Origin: Nautiliaceae bacterium | GTDB taxonomy: Bacteria; Campylobacterota; Campylobacteria; Campylobacterales; Nautiliaceae | DNA length: 56,187 bases | Assembly: GCA_027062625.1 (NCBI GenBank) | Contig: JAMOSZ010000011.1 | Coordinates: forward strand, 1 to 56,187 | Direction: 5' to 3' | Shown: positions 7,667-15,709 of the stretch, piece by piece | Numbering within the stretch: position 1 is the stretch's first letter | How the letters are laid out: the number at the start of each line of letters is the position of its first letter | Notes under the pieces: model-generated | The model's input: the letters and a program-made list of their open reading frames with translations, nothing else | The model's database searches: none | What the model was told of the DNA's origin: nothing | Program-made: the position numbers and the translations under genes

Positions 7667-8865
7667 TGACTTGGGCACCAATTACAGTGGACGCAACACA
7701 TTTTTATCTACAAGTTTATTGGTGGATAATAATTGCGGTTCTTGGAGGGCTTTTCTTACTTATGACATTTGTTCAAGGTGGACAAACTCTTTTTCATACA
7801 GCAAAAAGTGAAGATGAAGAGAGGGCAATTTTAAATTCACTTGGTAGAAAGTGGGAGCTTACATTTACAACTTTGGTACTTTTTGGAGGTGCGCTTTATG
7901 CGGCATTTCCACTATTTTATGCAATTAGTTTTGGTGGAGCTTATTGGGTATGGATGTTGATTTTGTTTGCGTTTGTGCTTCAAGCGGTATCATATGAATA
8001 TATGAACAAACCAAACAACTTAATTGGAAAAGGTGCTTATAAAGCATTTCTCTATTTTAATGGATTTGTTGGTATGGTATTAATAGGAGCAGCAGTTGGA
8101 ACTTTCTTTACTGGAAGTAATTTTAGCTATGACCCAGTAACAAAAGTGCTTCATTGGGGAACTGCACCTGAGGGGTTCAACCTAAGAGGTCTTGAAGCGG
8201 CAATTGATTTTAAACACGGAGCTTGGTTTAACCTTGCTATGGGTATCTTAGTATTTGCAGCGGCAAGAATTCTTGGGGCTATGTGGCTTATTAACGATAT
8301 TGACAATAAAGAATTCCCTGAGCTTATTGAAAGGCTTAGAGGGATTGTTAAGAGATGTTTTGTTGTATTGTTAGTAGCACTTGGAGTTGTGCTTTTTGGA
8401 TGGCTTACAATGAAAGGTTATGCATACGATATTCACGACCCAACTGGAAAAGTTTACTATGAAGATGGTAAGTATCTACATAACTTGCTTGCCTTTGGTG
8501 CAATTCAATTGATTATTCTTTTGATTGGACTTGTGCTTTATGTATTTGGAGTATTTGTTACAGCGTTTAAAAACTCAACAAGAGGAATTTGGTTTAGTGG
8601 ACTTGGAATTGTATTAATTGGAATTATTGTATTTACACTTGCAGGACTAAATGGGACTTCTTTTTATCCAAGTTATGCTGATTTACAAAGCAGTTTGACA
8701 ATTCAAAATAGCTCAGGTAGTAAATATACTCTTATGGTTATGGCATGGGTTAGTATTTCTGTGCCATTTGTACTTGGGTATATTGCTTGGGTTTGGTATC
8801 AAATGAAAAAAGGTGGTCCAATTACAAAAGAAGAGATTGCAGACCCAGAATCTCATGCATATTAA
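7666..8865 (+). CDS. cydB: Cytochrome bd ubiquinol oxidase subunit II
   Basis: 399 residues and strongly hydrophobic, partner of CydA. Recognisable CydB segments are the N-terminal YWWIIIAVLGGLFLLMTFVQGG, GRKWELTFTTLVLFGGALYAAFPLFYA near 64-90, and FQNSSGSKYTL-like residues near 345-352 ahead of the last membrane helix. It starts on the last base of the cydA stop codon. A strong ribosome site for the next small gene follows (AAGGAGGGATA). Confidence 0.96.
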   Translation: MTWAPITVDATHFYLQVYWWIIIAVLGGLFLLMTFVQGGQTLFHTAKSEDEERAILNSLGRKWELTFTTLVLFGGALYAAFPLFYAISFGGAYWVWMLILFAFVLQAVSYEYMNKPNNLIGKGAYKAFLYFNGFVGMVLIGAAVGTFFTGSNFSYDPVTKVLHWGTAPEGFNLRGLEAAIDFKHGAWFNLAMGILVFAAARILGAMWLINDIDNKEFPELIERLRGIVKRCFVVLLVALGVVLFGWLTMKGYAYDIHDPTGKVYYEDGKYLHNLLAFGAIQLIILLIGLVLYVFGVFVTAFKNSTRGIWFSGLGIVLIGIIVFTLAGLNGTSFYPSYADLQSSLTIQNSSGSKYTLMVMAWVSISVPFVLGYIAWVWYQMKKGGPITKEEIADPESHAY

Positions 8866-8874
8866 GGAGGGATA

Positions 8875-9087
8875 ATGAGAGTTTTTATTGCAATGTTAAT
8901 GGTTTTTTTGGGTAACTTTTTACTTGCGGCTGATAAGTTTATGCCAAATGGGATTAATCCAGAAGTGCATAAAATCCACACTACTTGGGGAGTAATCCTC
9001 TTTTTTATGTGGCCAGCACTTATTATTATCGGATATCTGTTTGTAGAGTTTACTCTTAAAAAATCTGGTCTTGAAAAAGACCTTTAA
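8875..9087 (+). CDS. Small membrane protein of the cytochrome bd operon
   Basis: 70 residues: an N-terminal hydrophobic stretch that looks like a signal peptide ending near LLAADK (about 19-20), a short polar segment with conserved-looking HKIHTTWG, and a second membrane segment (about 39-60, VILFFMWPALIIIGYLFVEF). It starts 9 bases after cydB with a good ribosome site and ends at the operon terminator. It is longer than CydX (about 37 residues) and I cannot tie it to that family. A CydX-like or assembly role is a guess from position. Confidence 0.72.
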   Translation: MRVFIAMLMVFLGNFLLAADKFMPNGINPEVHKIHTTWGVILFFMWPALIIIGYLFVEFTLKKSGLEKDL

Positions 9088-9107
9088 TCCTCTTTTGAGG
9101 ATTTTTT
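9086..9107 (+). terminator. Rho-independent terminator of the cytochrome bd operon
   Basis: A perfect 7-bp stem AATCCTC/GAGGATT (9086-9092 with 9097-9103) closes a TTTT loop and runs straight into six Ts. The stem starts over the last gene's stop codon. It is the clearest intrinsic terminator in the window. Confidence 0.85.
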
Positions 9108-9146
9108 ATCTTCATAATCTTTTTATTTACTTCAAAATCATACTTT

Positions 9147-9155
9147 TGGTAAAAT
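9147..9155 (+). promoter_or_regulatory. Extended -10 promoter upstream of the HEPN-like/metal transporter genes
   Basis: TGGTAAAAT (TGn-TAAAAT) lies 24 bases before the ATG at 9179, after the cyd terminator. No Zur- or Fur-like dyad is obvious around it. Confidence 0.5.
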
Positions 9156-9178
9156 AATAAAAATTTATTGGGATAATT

Positions 9179-9760
9179 ATGAGTAAAAATTTGCCTTGTT
9201 GGAAAAAGTTTAGTAAAGCTTTAAAGAGTGGTAAGAGTGCAAAAGATTTTGGATTTGAATGCAAGGATGGAGAGATTAGTAGAATAAATGCAAGATATAG
9301 GCTTGTAAAGTCTTTTAGAGGACTGGAATTAGATGGATACTCTCAAACGATACTTCAAAAGTATAACTCTCTTTTTAGAATATTTTTAGCTTATTCGTTG
9401 TTTGAAATTTATTTAAAAAAAGCCTTGGGGGTTAGAGAGAATTTTTATATAAAGTCATGTGAGCTTTTGGGTAAAAGAGGAGAGGAGCTTTCTAAAAGGA
9501 TTGAGAAAAATAAAAAATTTTACGCTTTTTTGTATGAGTATTTGGATAAAAATCATAAAAGAGAAATTGAGAAGTTTTTGGAGGGAAGAGAGTATAATAT
9601 AATTTATTTAATTTCTTCAATAAGGCATATTTTCTCTCATGGAATTTTGCCAGCAAGTAGATTAACAGCTCCAAAGAGAATTACAGATGCTATTTTAGAG
9701 ACTATTCTTGGATTTGTTGAAGAAGATTTTGCAACGAAAGTTTGTAAGGATATGAAATGA
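9179..9760 (+). CDS. Unknown protein with HEPN-like R-x4-H motif
   Basis: 193 residues, soluble, basic and apparently all-helical, with no signal or membrane segment. I do not recognise a named family. The segment SSIRHIFSHG (residues 147-155) contains Arg149-x4-His154, the spacing of the catalytic motif of HEPN-domain RNases, at the start of a helix and after a long helical region, which would fit that fold. The ribosome site is weak (TTGGGATA). Its stop overlaps the start of the metal-binding protein gene as ATGA, so the two are coupled. A link to metal transport, RNA cleavage or neither is open. Confidence 0.7.
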   Translation: MSKNLPCWKKFSKALKSGKSAKDFGFECKDGEISRINARYRLVKSFRGLELDGYSQTILQKYNSLFRIFLAYSLFEIYLKKALGVRENFYIKSCELLGKRGEELSKRIEKNKKFYAFLYEYLDKNHKREIEKFLEGREYNIIYLISSIRHIFSHGILPASRLTAPKRITDAILETILGFVEEDFATKVCKDMK

Positions 9761-10533
9761 AAAAATTACTTTTTTTAATGTTAGCGACTTTGCTTTTTGG
9801 ATTTGAAGTTAGTGTTACGATTTTGCCACAAAAGGGAGTGATTGAGGCTATTGCGAAGGATAAGGTTAAAGTCAATGTAATGGTTCCGCCTGGTAATTCT
9901 CCTGCTACTTATTCTCCAAGCTTTAAGGAGTTAAAATCTATTCGTAATTCAAAAGTTTATTTTACGATTGGAGTGCCTTTTGATAAGAAATATTTAAATA
10001 AAATTAAAAGTATAAATCCATCAATTAAAATAGTAAGCTTTGCAAAATATATAAAAACATCAAAAAATCCTCACATTTGGCTAAGTCCAGCGCTTTTAAT
10101 GCTTCAAGCAAAAGTTGTTTTGGATACTTTGGTTGATTTGGATTTTAAGAATAAAGATTTTTATCTTGCAAATTATAAAGAGTATATTAAAAAATTGTCT
10201 TCACTTGAAGTAAAAGGGTTTAGGGAGATTAAGCAAAAAGCTTTTATAACTTTTCATCCTTCATTTTACTATTTTGCAAAAGATTTTCACTTAAAAGAGA
10301 TTGCCATTCAAAAAGAGGGTAAAGCCCCAAGTTTTAAATATCTTAGTGAAATTATAAGCCTTGCAAAAAAAGAGGGAGTAAGAATTGTAATAATTTCACC
10401 TGAATTTCCCAAAAAGTATGCCCAAATTGTAGCTAAAAAAATTGGTGCGGTTGTTAGAATAGTTTCTCCTCTTAATGAAAAGCCAACTTTTACTATTAAT
10501 AAGCTTATAAAGATATTAAATGAAAGCCGTTGA
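9757..10533 (+). CDS. znuA: Metal (zinc/manganese) ABC transporter substrate-binding protein
   Basis: 258 residues with a signal peptide (about 1-16, MKKLLFLMLATLLFGF). It has the cluster A-I (ZnuA/TroA) layout: MVPPGNSPATYSPS near 42-55, NPHIWLSP near 104 (His106), ITFHPSFYYFAKDF near 164 (His167), and a C-terminal ISPEFP with Glu216 where an acidic ligand is expected. The first His ligand of the usual PHxYxP motif is Ala50. It lacks the His-rich loop of ZnuA. Followed at once by ATPase and permease genes, with overlaps. The transported metal is inferred, not shown. Confidence 0.83.
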   Translation: MKKLLFLMLATLLFGFEVSVTILPQKGVIEAIAKDKVKVNVMVPPGNSPATYSPSFKELKSIRNSKVYFTIGVPFDKKYLNKIKSINPSIKIVSFAKYIKTSKNPHIWLSPALLMLQAKVVLDTLVDLDFKNKDFYLANYKEYIKKLSSLEVKGFREIKQKAFITFHPSFYYFAKDFHLKEIAIQKEGKAPSFKYLSEIISLAKKEGVRIVIISPEFPKKYAQIVAKKIGAVVRIVSPLNEKPTFTINKLIKILNESR

Positions 10534-11242
10534 AGTTAAACATCTTTATTTTAGATATTCAAGAGAGTGGATTTTAGAAGATGTTAGTTTAGAGTTAGAA
10601 GATAAAGAGTTTTTAGCAATTATTGGACCAAATGGAGGAGGAAAAACAACTTTTCTTAGAATTTTACTTGGATTTTTAAAGCCAACGAAAGGGGAAGTTA
10701 AAATTTATAATAAGCCTCCAAATAAGGCTTCTTATCTTATTGGGTATGTTCCTCAATATACTACTTTCTCAACTGATATTCCAATAGTGGTTGAAGATAT
10801 TGTGTTGCAAGGTAGGCTTAGGAAGGGAAAGTTTTTTTATACAAAAGAGGATAAAAAGATTGCTTATGAGAAGATGGAGATTCTTGGAATTTTGCATCTA
10901 AAAGATAAAAAAATTAAAAATCTCTCTGGTGGAGAGAGGCAAAAAGTTTTAATTGCAAGGGCGCTGAGTGTTGAGCCAAAGATTTTGATAATGGATGAAC
11001 CTACAAGTGCGATTGATATTAAAGGACAAAATGAGATTTTAAATTTAATTGAATCTTTGGAGCTTACAAGAATTGTAGTTAGTCACGATGTAAAGATTTT
11101 GTTTAGAAAAGTTGATAAGATTGCTTATATTAATAAAAGAGCAATTATTCACGAAGCTCCTCAACTAAACATTCCAAAAGATAGACATTTTTGCGAAGTT
11201 GAGCTTATAGATTTTTTAAAGGGAGAAGAGTGTGGGATTTAA
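10520..11242 (+). CDS. znuC: Metal ABC transporter ATP-binding protein
   Basis: 240 residues. The ABC ATPase motifs are all present: Walker A GPNGGGKTT near 36-44, Q-loop VPQYT near 75, signature LSGGERQ near 134, Walker B ILIMDEPT near 154, and the switch His in VVSHD near 185. It overlaps the binding-protein gene by 14 bases and the permease gene by 13, so the three are one translational unit. It energises import of a divalent metal, probably zinc or manganese, on the inner face of the membrane. Confidence 0.92.
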   Translation: MKAVEVKHLYFRYSREWILEDVSLELEDKEFLAIIGPNGGGKTTFLRILLGFLKPTKGEVKIYNKPPNKASYLIGYVPQYTTFSTDIPIVVEDIVLQGRLRKGKFFYTKEDKKIAYEKMEILGILHLKDKKIKNLSGGERQKVLIARALSVEPKILIMDEPTSAIDIKGQNEILNLIESLELTRIVVSHDVKILFRKVDKIAYINKRAIIHEAPQLNIPKDRHFCEVELIDFLKGEECGI

Positions 11243-12009
11243 TTAATACTTCAATTTATGCAGGGATTTTATTGAGTATAGCAATTGGAATTATAGGGAG
11301 TTTAATTGTTGTAAATAAAGCCACTTCAATTACTGGTAGCATTGCTCATGGTAGTTTTGGAGGAATTGGAATTGGGCTTTATTTAGGGGTTAGTGTAATA
11401 GTTTCTACTTTATTTTTTACTATTTTGCTAGCAATTGTTTTGGGAGTCGTTAGCTTATATTTTCAAGATAGAAAAGATAGTTTAATTGGAGTAATTTGGG
11501 CACTTGGAATGAGTGTTGGGATTATATTTTTGAATTTAACTAGCGGATATCAGGCTGATGCGCTTAGTTATCTTTTTGGTAATATTTTGTTAGTTGGAGA
11601 TAGTGATTTGAAATTTATGGCTATAACCGATTTGGTTTTAATTTTTTCTATTGTATTTTTGTATAATAGATTTTTAGCGATGAGTTATGATATTGAATTT
11701 TTGAGATTAAGAGGGATTAATGTAAGTTTACTTTATTTTTACTTTTTAATTTTAACTTCCATTACGATTGTTATGAGTGTAAGAGCAATTGGTATTATTT
11801 TGATTTTGGCACTTTTTACGATTCCTCCATTGATTGCAGAAAAATTTACCAAAAAGTTTTATCAAACGATTATTTTAAGTAGTATAATTGCGTTTATTTT
11901 TATTGCAAGTGGGATTTTGATAAGTTATTATTATGATTTATCTCCAACTCCAATTATTGTTTTAATTGCGAGTTTTGGATTGTTTTTAAGTATGTTAAAA
12001 AGGAGTTAG
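11230..12009 (+). CDS. znuB: Metal ABC transporter permease
   Basis: 259 residues, about eight membrane helices, ABC-3 (ZnuB/TroC) type. Family segments are GIIGSLIVVNKATSITGSIAHGSFGGIGIG (about 20-50; the Ser-x-Ala-His-x-x-x-Gly pattern) and MSVRAIGIILILALFTIPPLIAEKF (about 179-203). It is the third transporter gene and is followed without spacing by trmH, which begins on the base after its stop codon. Confidence 0.92.
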   Translation: MWDLINTSIYAGILLSIAIGIIGSLIVVNKATSITGSIAHGSFGGIGIGLYLGVSVIVSTLFFTILLAIVLGVVSLYFQDRKDSLIGVIWALGMSVGIIFLNLTSGYQADALSYLFGNILLVGDSDLKFMAITDLVLIFSIVFLYNRFLAMSYDIEFLRLRGINVSLLYFYFLILTSITIVMSVRAIGIILILALFTIPPLIAEKFTKKFYQTIILSSIIAFIFIASGILISYYYDLSPTPIIVLIASFGLFLSMLKRS

Positions 12010-12606
12010 ATGTATTTAGTAACGCCACAAAGACTTGAAAGAATGAAAAAGATTCTTTATACCCGGCAAGATACTCTAAGAGTTTTTATGGATTATGTTT
12101 ACTCTCCTCACAATCTCTCAGCAATTGTTAGAACTTGTGATGCAGTAAATGTTGGAAAACTTTATTATCGCCATCACAAAAAGGTAAAGCTAAATAGCGA
12201 AATTACTATGGGAGCTCATAAGTGGATTTTTACAGAGTATGTTGAAGATATTGAAAAGTTTTATAAGGATATAAAATCCAAAGGTTATCAAGTTGTTGTA
12301 ACTTTGCTTGATAAAGAAGCTGTGGATTTTAGAGAGGTTGATTATACAAAGCCAACTTTAATTGTGCTTGGGAATGAAGTAGATGGTGCAAGTGAAGTTA
12401 GTATTAAGTATGCAGATAAAAAAATTATAATTCCAATGTATGGGATGAGCCAAAGTTTAAATGTTTCAGTGGCTGCTGGGGTTGTATTATATGAAGCTCA
12501 AAGACAAAGAGCGGCAAAAGGGATGTATGATAAACCTCAACTTAGCAAAGAGATTATAGAAAAAACTTTGAAAAAATGGGCATATGAAGATATAATTAAA
12601 CCTTAA
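12010..12606 (+). CDS. trmH: tRNA (guanosine-18 2'-O)-methyltransferase TrmH
   Basis: 198 residues with the three SPOUT knot motifs: NLSAIVRTCDAVNV near 35-48 (motif 1 Arg), LIVLGNEVDGAS near 118-129, and IIPMYGMSQSLNVSVAAGVVLYEA near 138-161. It methylates G18 in the D-loop of tRNA with S-adenosylmethionine. It is the last gene of the metal transporter run. The stop codon is interlocked with that of the convergent small lipoprotein (TTAA at 12603-12606), with no terminator hairpin between them. Confidence 0.93.
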   Translation: MYLVTPQRLERMKKILYTRQDTLRVFMDYVYSPHNLSAIVRTCDAVNVGKLYYRHHKKVKLNSEITMGAHKWIFTEYVEDIEKFYKDIKSKGYQVVVTLLDKEAVDFREVDYTKPTLIVLGNEVDGASEVSIKYADKKIIIPMYGMSQSLNVSVAAGVVLYEAQRQRAAKGMYDKPQLSKEIIEKTLKKWAYEDIIKP

Positions 12607-12728
12607 AGCTTTTCCCATTCGCTTTGAGCGTTTTGTTTTTGGATGTTAGTATCTGGGAAAGTGTTTTTAGGAGGCTTTGAACACCCAATAAACAATAAAG
12701 CTATTGAGATTCCAATTATTAATCTCAT
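12603..12728 (-). CDS. Small lipoprotein (41 residues)
   Basis: An open frame too short for most gene finders. It encodes a basic start, a hydrophobic stretch (LIIGISIALLFIGC) and a lipobox with Cys16, then a 25-residue polar tail rich in Asn, Gln and Lys (SKPPKNTF... SEWEKL). Its ATG overlaps the TGA of the CAP-domain gene as ATGA, and AAAGGTAAAAGA upstream serves as ribosome site. The signal peptide, the coupling and the exact interlock of its stop with the trmH stop all argue that it is real. It would be a very small outer- or inner-membrane lipoprotein; function unknown. Confidence 0.75.
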   Translation of the reverse strand: MRLIIGISIALLFIGCSKPPKNTFPDTNIQKQNAQSEWEKL

Positions 12729-13870
12729 TCTTTTACCTTTAATTTAATTTCTCTATCTTTTGCAAAGATATTAAAACTACCATTTCCTTTTAAGTTTACT
12801 AAAATATGGTTATTATCTTTTAATTTGAATTTGTTTATGGAAACTCCAATATAGCTTACTCTTATTGAATTAAAGGTATCATTAGGGGAGAGAGGTTTTA
12901 GATAAATTATATAATCTTTATTGGGTTTAATTATAAATTGTTGATATTTTGCATCGTTTATTAAGTAGTTTGATTTTATTGTTTTGGTTGTAAAATCCCA
13001 AGAGAGATTTATTGGTGTGTTATTGGCTAAAATTTTAGCTTCTATGTGGTAAGTGGTGTTTGGTTTAAGGGGAGTTAGTGGGAACAATACTGCATCGGTT
13101 TTGGAGAGTTTTTTATTTGGGTCGTTTTTATAAGTTAGAATTCTTGTATTTTGGATTTTTTTGTTGTTTTGATATATTTCAAAGCTTTTTATTCTAAGAG
13201 TTTTGAAGTAGTAAGGATTTAGATGAATTGATATTGGATATCCGCTAATATCATAATCTGGCAATGGATCTGGGTGTTCGTTGTAAAAAGTAGTTGGGAC
13301 ATTTTTCATATTGGCATATGGAAAGAATATAAGCTTTGGATTTTTGGATTTTATTTGATTAATGTATGAAATTGGTATTATTTTATTAAATTCTTTGCAT
13401 ATTCCATAACTTCCACTCCTAATATTCCACTCTTTTTGGCAAGCAGTATTAATATAGCTATTTCCCATATCATAAGTAAAAAATTGAGTGTTTTTTGCAT
13501 ATCCAATTTCATCAATATTAAAGTTTAAAAAATTTATTCTATGATAAATTGCACTCATTAAGTTTTCAATTGATTCTTTGTAAGAGTTTTGTCCTTTTGA
13601 AATATTTTCAAAAATGTATCTACTTTCATATCCACAATTTATTGCTCTATCTCCTGGAGTTTTACCTATAAAGTAAGGAGTATTTAGCATTTCATAATGT
13701 CCATAAACTTTATTTTTTGCCATATATTCATTATGTTTTGTAGCGGCACATTTTAAAAGGGCATTTTCTGTTAGAGGATTTAAACCAGTGTTTGTTCTAT
13801 ATGAATTTATAATATCAAGTGGAGATGAGGCAAATAAAAGAGAGCCAAGAAAAAAGATTAGCTTTTTCAT
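12725..13870 (-). CDS. Secreted CAP-domain (SCP-like) protein
   Basis: 381 residues with a short signal peptide (about 1-15, ending near FASS). Residues 16-150 form a bacterial CAP domain: SYRTNTGLNPLTENALLKCAATKHNEYM, a YGHYEM His near 62, a FENIS segment (GENI-like) near 86, and IYHRINFLNFNIDEIGYA near 107-124. The C-terminal 200 residues include an Ig-like stretch (ending LSWDFTTKTIK) common in extracellular repeats. Probably periplasmic or surface-bound; the activity of bacterial CAP domains is mostly unknown. Its start shares TAATG with the upstream MBL gene's stop and its stop overlaps the small lipoprotein start, so all three are coupled. Confidence 0.82.
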   Translation of the reverse strand: MKKLIFFLGSLLFASSPLDIINSYRTNTGLNPLTENALLKCAATKHNEYMAKNKVYGHYEMLNTPYFIGKTPGDRAINCGYESRYIFENISKGQNSYKESIENLMSAIYHRINFLNFNIDEIGYAKNTQFFTYDMGNSYINTACQKEWNIRSGSYGICKEFNKIIPISYINQIKSKNPKLIFFPYANMKNVPTTFYNEHPDPLPDYDISGYPISIHLNPYYFKTLRIKSFEIYQNNKKIQNTRILTYKNDPNKKLSKTDAVLFPLTPLKPNTTYHIEAKILANNTPINLSWDFTTKTIKSNYLINDAKYQQFIIKPNKDYIIYLKPLSPNDTFNSIRVSYIGVSINKFKLKDNNHILVNLKGNGSFNIFAKDREIKLKVKE

Positions 13871-14577
13871 TACTTAACCTCAATTACTCTTCCAACTCCA
13901 CCTGAGATGAAATTTTCTTTAAATTCATCTTTAAACATCTCAATTGCTAAATCACCAGTGCAATGAGTCGGAGTTACATATTCTACATCAAGTTCTTTAA
14001 GGGCTTTTATAGTTTTGTAAATTTCATCTTTTGATTTGTTGTATAAATGAAATCCTCCTATTAAATAAGAGATTGGCTTTTTAAACATATGTTGAGCGTG
14101 TCTTACAATATTGACAATTCCAGGGTGTGCACATCCAACTACCAAAAACAATCCGTGTTCATTATTTATGATTAAACTTTGCTCAATTTTATTTATAGTC
14201 CCTGTTGTATAAAAATCTGCAAATAGTTTTTTATTTTGTAAGGATTCTACACTATCTGATATTACGACTCTTTCACTTAGCGATGATAAAAATTCTACAT
14301 ACTTTTTTGAACACGAGTTTGGCACACATATGGTTGTTCTCCTATTAACATCTAAAATTTCTGGAAGTCCTCCTATATGGTCCCAGTGAGGGTGAGAGAT
14401 AAAAATGTCTAAAATATCTTCTGGATATAAAGACATTTTTCTCATATTTCTAATAAGAGCACTTCCATAGCTGCCTGTGTCAAATAAAAAACTTCTTCCA
14501 ATAACGCAAGCAAATCCCCAGTGAGCTTCTAATTCTTCGTTTGCCTGGTAGTTATCAAAAACAATAGAGAATTTCAT
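13870..14577 (-). CDS. MBL-fold metallohydrolase
   Basis: 235 residues, cytoplasmic. Metal-binding motifs of the metallo-beta-lactamase fold are clear: HPHWDHIGG near 61-69, GCAHPG near 149, GGFHLYN near 174, and a late THC near 207. The pattern matches the subgroup annotated with methanopterin-related phosphate synthase or phosphoribosyl cyclic phosphodiesterase-like activity, but the substrate cannot be deduced. It is the first gene of the coupled trio with the CAP protein and the small lipoprotein. Confidence 0.87.
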   Translation of the reverse strand: MKFSIVFDNYQANEELEAHWGFACVIGRSFLFDTGSYGSALIRNMRKMSLYPEDILDIFISHPHWDHIGGLPEILDVNRRTTICVPNSCSKKYVEFLSSLSERVVISDSVESLQNKKLFADFYTTGTINKIEQSLIINNEHGLFLVVGCAHPGIVNIVRHAQHMFKKPISYLIGGFHLYNKSKDEIYKTIKALKELDVEYVTPTHCTGDLAIEMFKDEFKENFISGGVGRVIEVK

Positions 14578-14604
14578 TATAAGCCCTTTATTTTATTGTG
14601 TATA

Positions 14605-14610
14605 ATTATA
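14605..14610 (-). promoter_or_regulatory. -10 element of the MBL-CAP-lipoprotein operon
   Basis: TATAAT on the minus strand about 28 bases upstream of the MBL start codon, inside an AT-rich symmetrical stretch (TATAATTATA). No -35 is evident. Confidence 0.5.
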
Positions 14611-14664
14611 ACTTCTCTTTTCTTAAAACTTTCTTAAAAATTCAGGCTTTTTTTAAAAAATCCT

Positions 14665-15633
14665 CTATTCCACCATAAATTTAAATTTTTTGCCTGCAAA
14701 CATTGGTTTTATCTCTCCTACTAAATAAGGTGCTTGCCACTCTTTTTGGATTAATCTAACTTCTTTTTTAGGCACATTGATATTAAAATTCTCTCTTGCG
14801 TTGTTGCTGATAAATTTTTGGAAAGTATCAATATCATCTCCAAAAAACTCTGCAAGTGCCGGTAAGATTACTGGGGCTGAGAATATTCCAGCTGCTCCTT
14901 TTAGTTTGTTTTTGATTGTGTGAGGGGCTGAATCGCTTCCAAACATTACTTTTTTATGTCCTTTTTTTACAAAGCTTTGAATTGCGTCTTTATCTTTTGG
15001 GGTTTTTAGAATTGGCTTGCAAAAGTAGTGAGGATTTAGCATACCCCCAGCAACCTCATCAAGCGTTAAGAGTAAGTGATGGAGTGTAATTGTTGCATAT
15101 AAATTTTCGTATTTATCAAGCAAATCAAGTAAATCAGCAGTTCCAATATGCTCCATAATAATTTTTAACTTTGGGAAATCTTTTGCTATTTTTTCATATA
15201 CGCTTTTAAATTCTCTTTCTCTATCAAGTACAAATCCATTTGTTTCTCCGTGGACTGATAAAGGGATGTTAAGCTCACTCATTATTTCAAGCACTGGATA
15301 GATGTTCTCAATTGATTTTACTCCGTTTTGAGAGTTTGTTGTAATTCCAGCAGGGTAGAGTTTAATGCCAAAAATTTCATTTTTTAACTCACTAAGCTCC
15401 TCTTTTGAATATTCTCTCATAAAAAGATTCATAAGAGGGGTAAAGTCTTGACTATTTTCTAAAATTTCTTCTTTATAATTTCTTAATCTCTCTTTGTTAT
15501 CAACTGGTGGAATTAAATTTGGCATTATAACAGCTGCTGCAAATTGTTTTTGAGAAAAAGGTAAAACATCTTTTAAAATTTGACCTTCTCTTAGGTGAAG
15601 GTGCATATCAATTGGAGTGTCTAATATAATCAT
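14665..15633 (-). CDS. pyrC: Dihydroorotase
   Basis: 322 residues, class II type. It closes carbamoyl-aspartate to dihydroorotate in pyrimidine synthesis. Motifs: HLHLRE near 11-16 (metal-binding HxH), GIKLYPAGITTNS near 88 (carboxylated lysine), the metal His in PLSVHGE near 130, IIMEHI near 160, and the catalytic Asp in FGSDSAPH near 230. It has its own divergent promoter. The other pyrimidine gene in the window, carA, is far away at 54560. Confidence 0.95.
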   Translation of the reverse strand: MIILDTPIDMHLHLREGQILKDVLPFSQKQFAAAVIMPNLIPPVDNKERLRNYKEEILENSQDFTPLMNLFMREYSKEELSELKNEIFGIKLYPAGITTNSQNGVKSIENIYPVLEIMSELNIPLSVHGETNGFVLDREREFKSVYEKIAKDFPKLKIIMEHIGTADLLDLLDKYENLYATITLHHLLLTLDEVAGGMLNPHYFCKPILKTPKDKDAIQSFVKKGHKKVMFGSDSAPHTIKNKLKGAAGIFSAPVILPALAEFFGDDIDTFQKFISNNARENFNINVPKKEVRLIQKEWQAPYLVGEIKPMFAGKKFKFMVE

Positions 15634-15673
15634 TTTTTATCCTTTTTTGAGAAATTTTAACAAAAATATAGAG

Positions 15674-15679
15674 ATTATA
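15674..15679 (-). promoter_or_regulatory. pyrC: -10 element of pyrC
   Basis: TATAAT on the minus strand, 41 bases upstream of the pyrC start. The left arm of the 12-bp inverted repeat (15681-15692) abuts its upstream side, so a protein bound there could also control pyrC. Confidence 0.55.
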
Positions 15680-15680
15680 G

Positions 15681-15709
15681 TTGACATATGTTCATAAAAA
15701 TGGTATAAT
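15681..15709 (+). promoter_or_regulatory. Consensus sigma-70 promoter of the NifX-like gene
   Basis: TTGACA at 15681-15686 and TATAAT at 15704-15709 with the ideal 17-base spacing. This is the only promoter in the window that matches both consensus hexamers inside a palindrome, which suggests a strong promoter held in check by a repressor. Confidence 0.8.

Noticed and set aside
7602-7811. 69-codon plus-strand frame across the cydA-cydB junction
   Set aside because: It runs out of frame through both conserved genes and has no ribosome site.
12625-12728. Noncoding spacer between trmH and the CAP gene
   Set aside because: The minus strand encodes a complete small lipoprotein with lipobox and ATGA coupling, so it is not empty.
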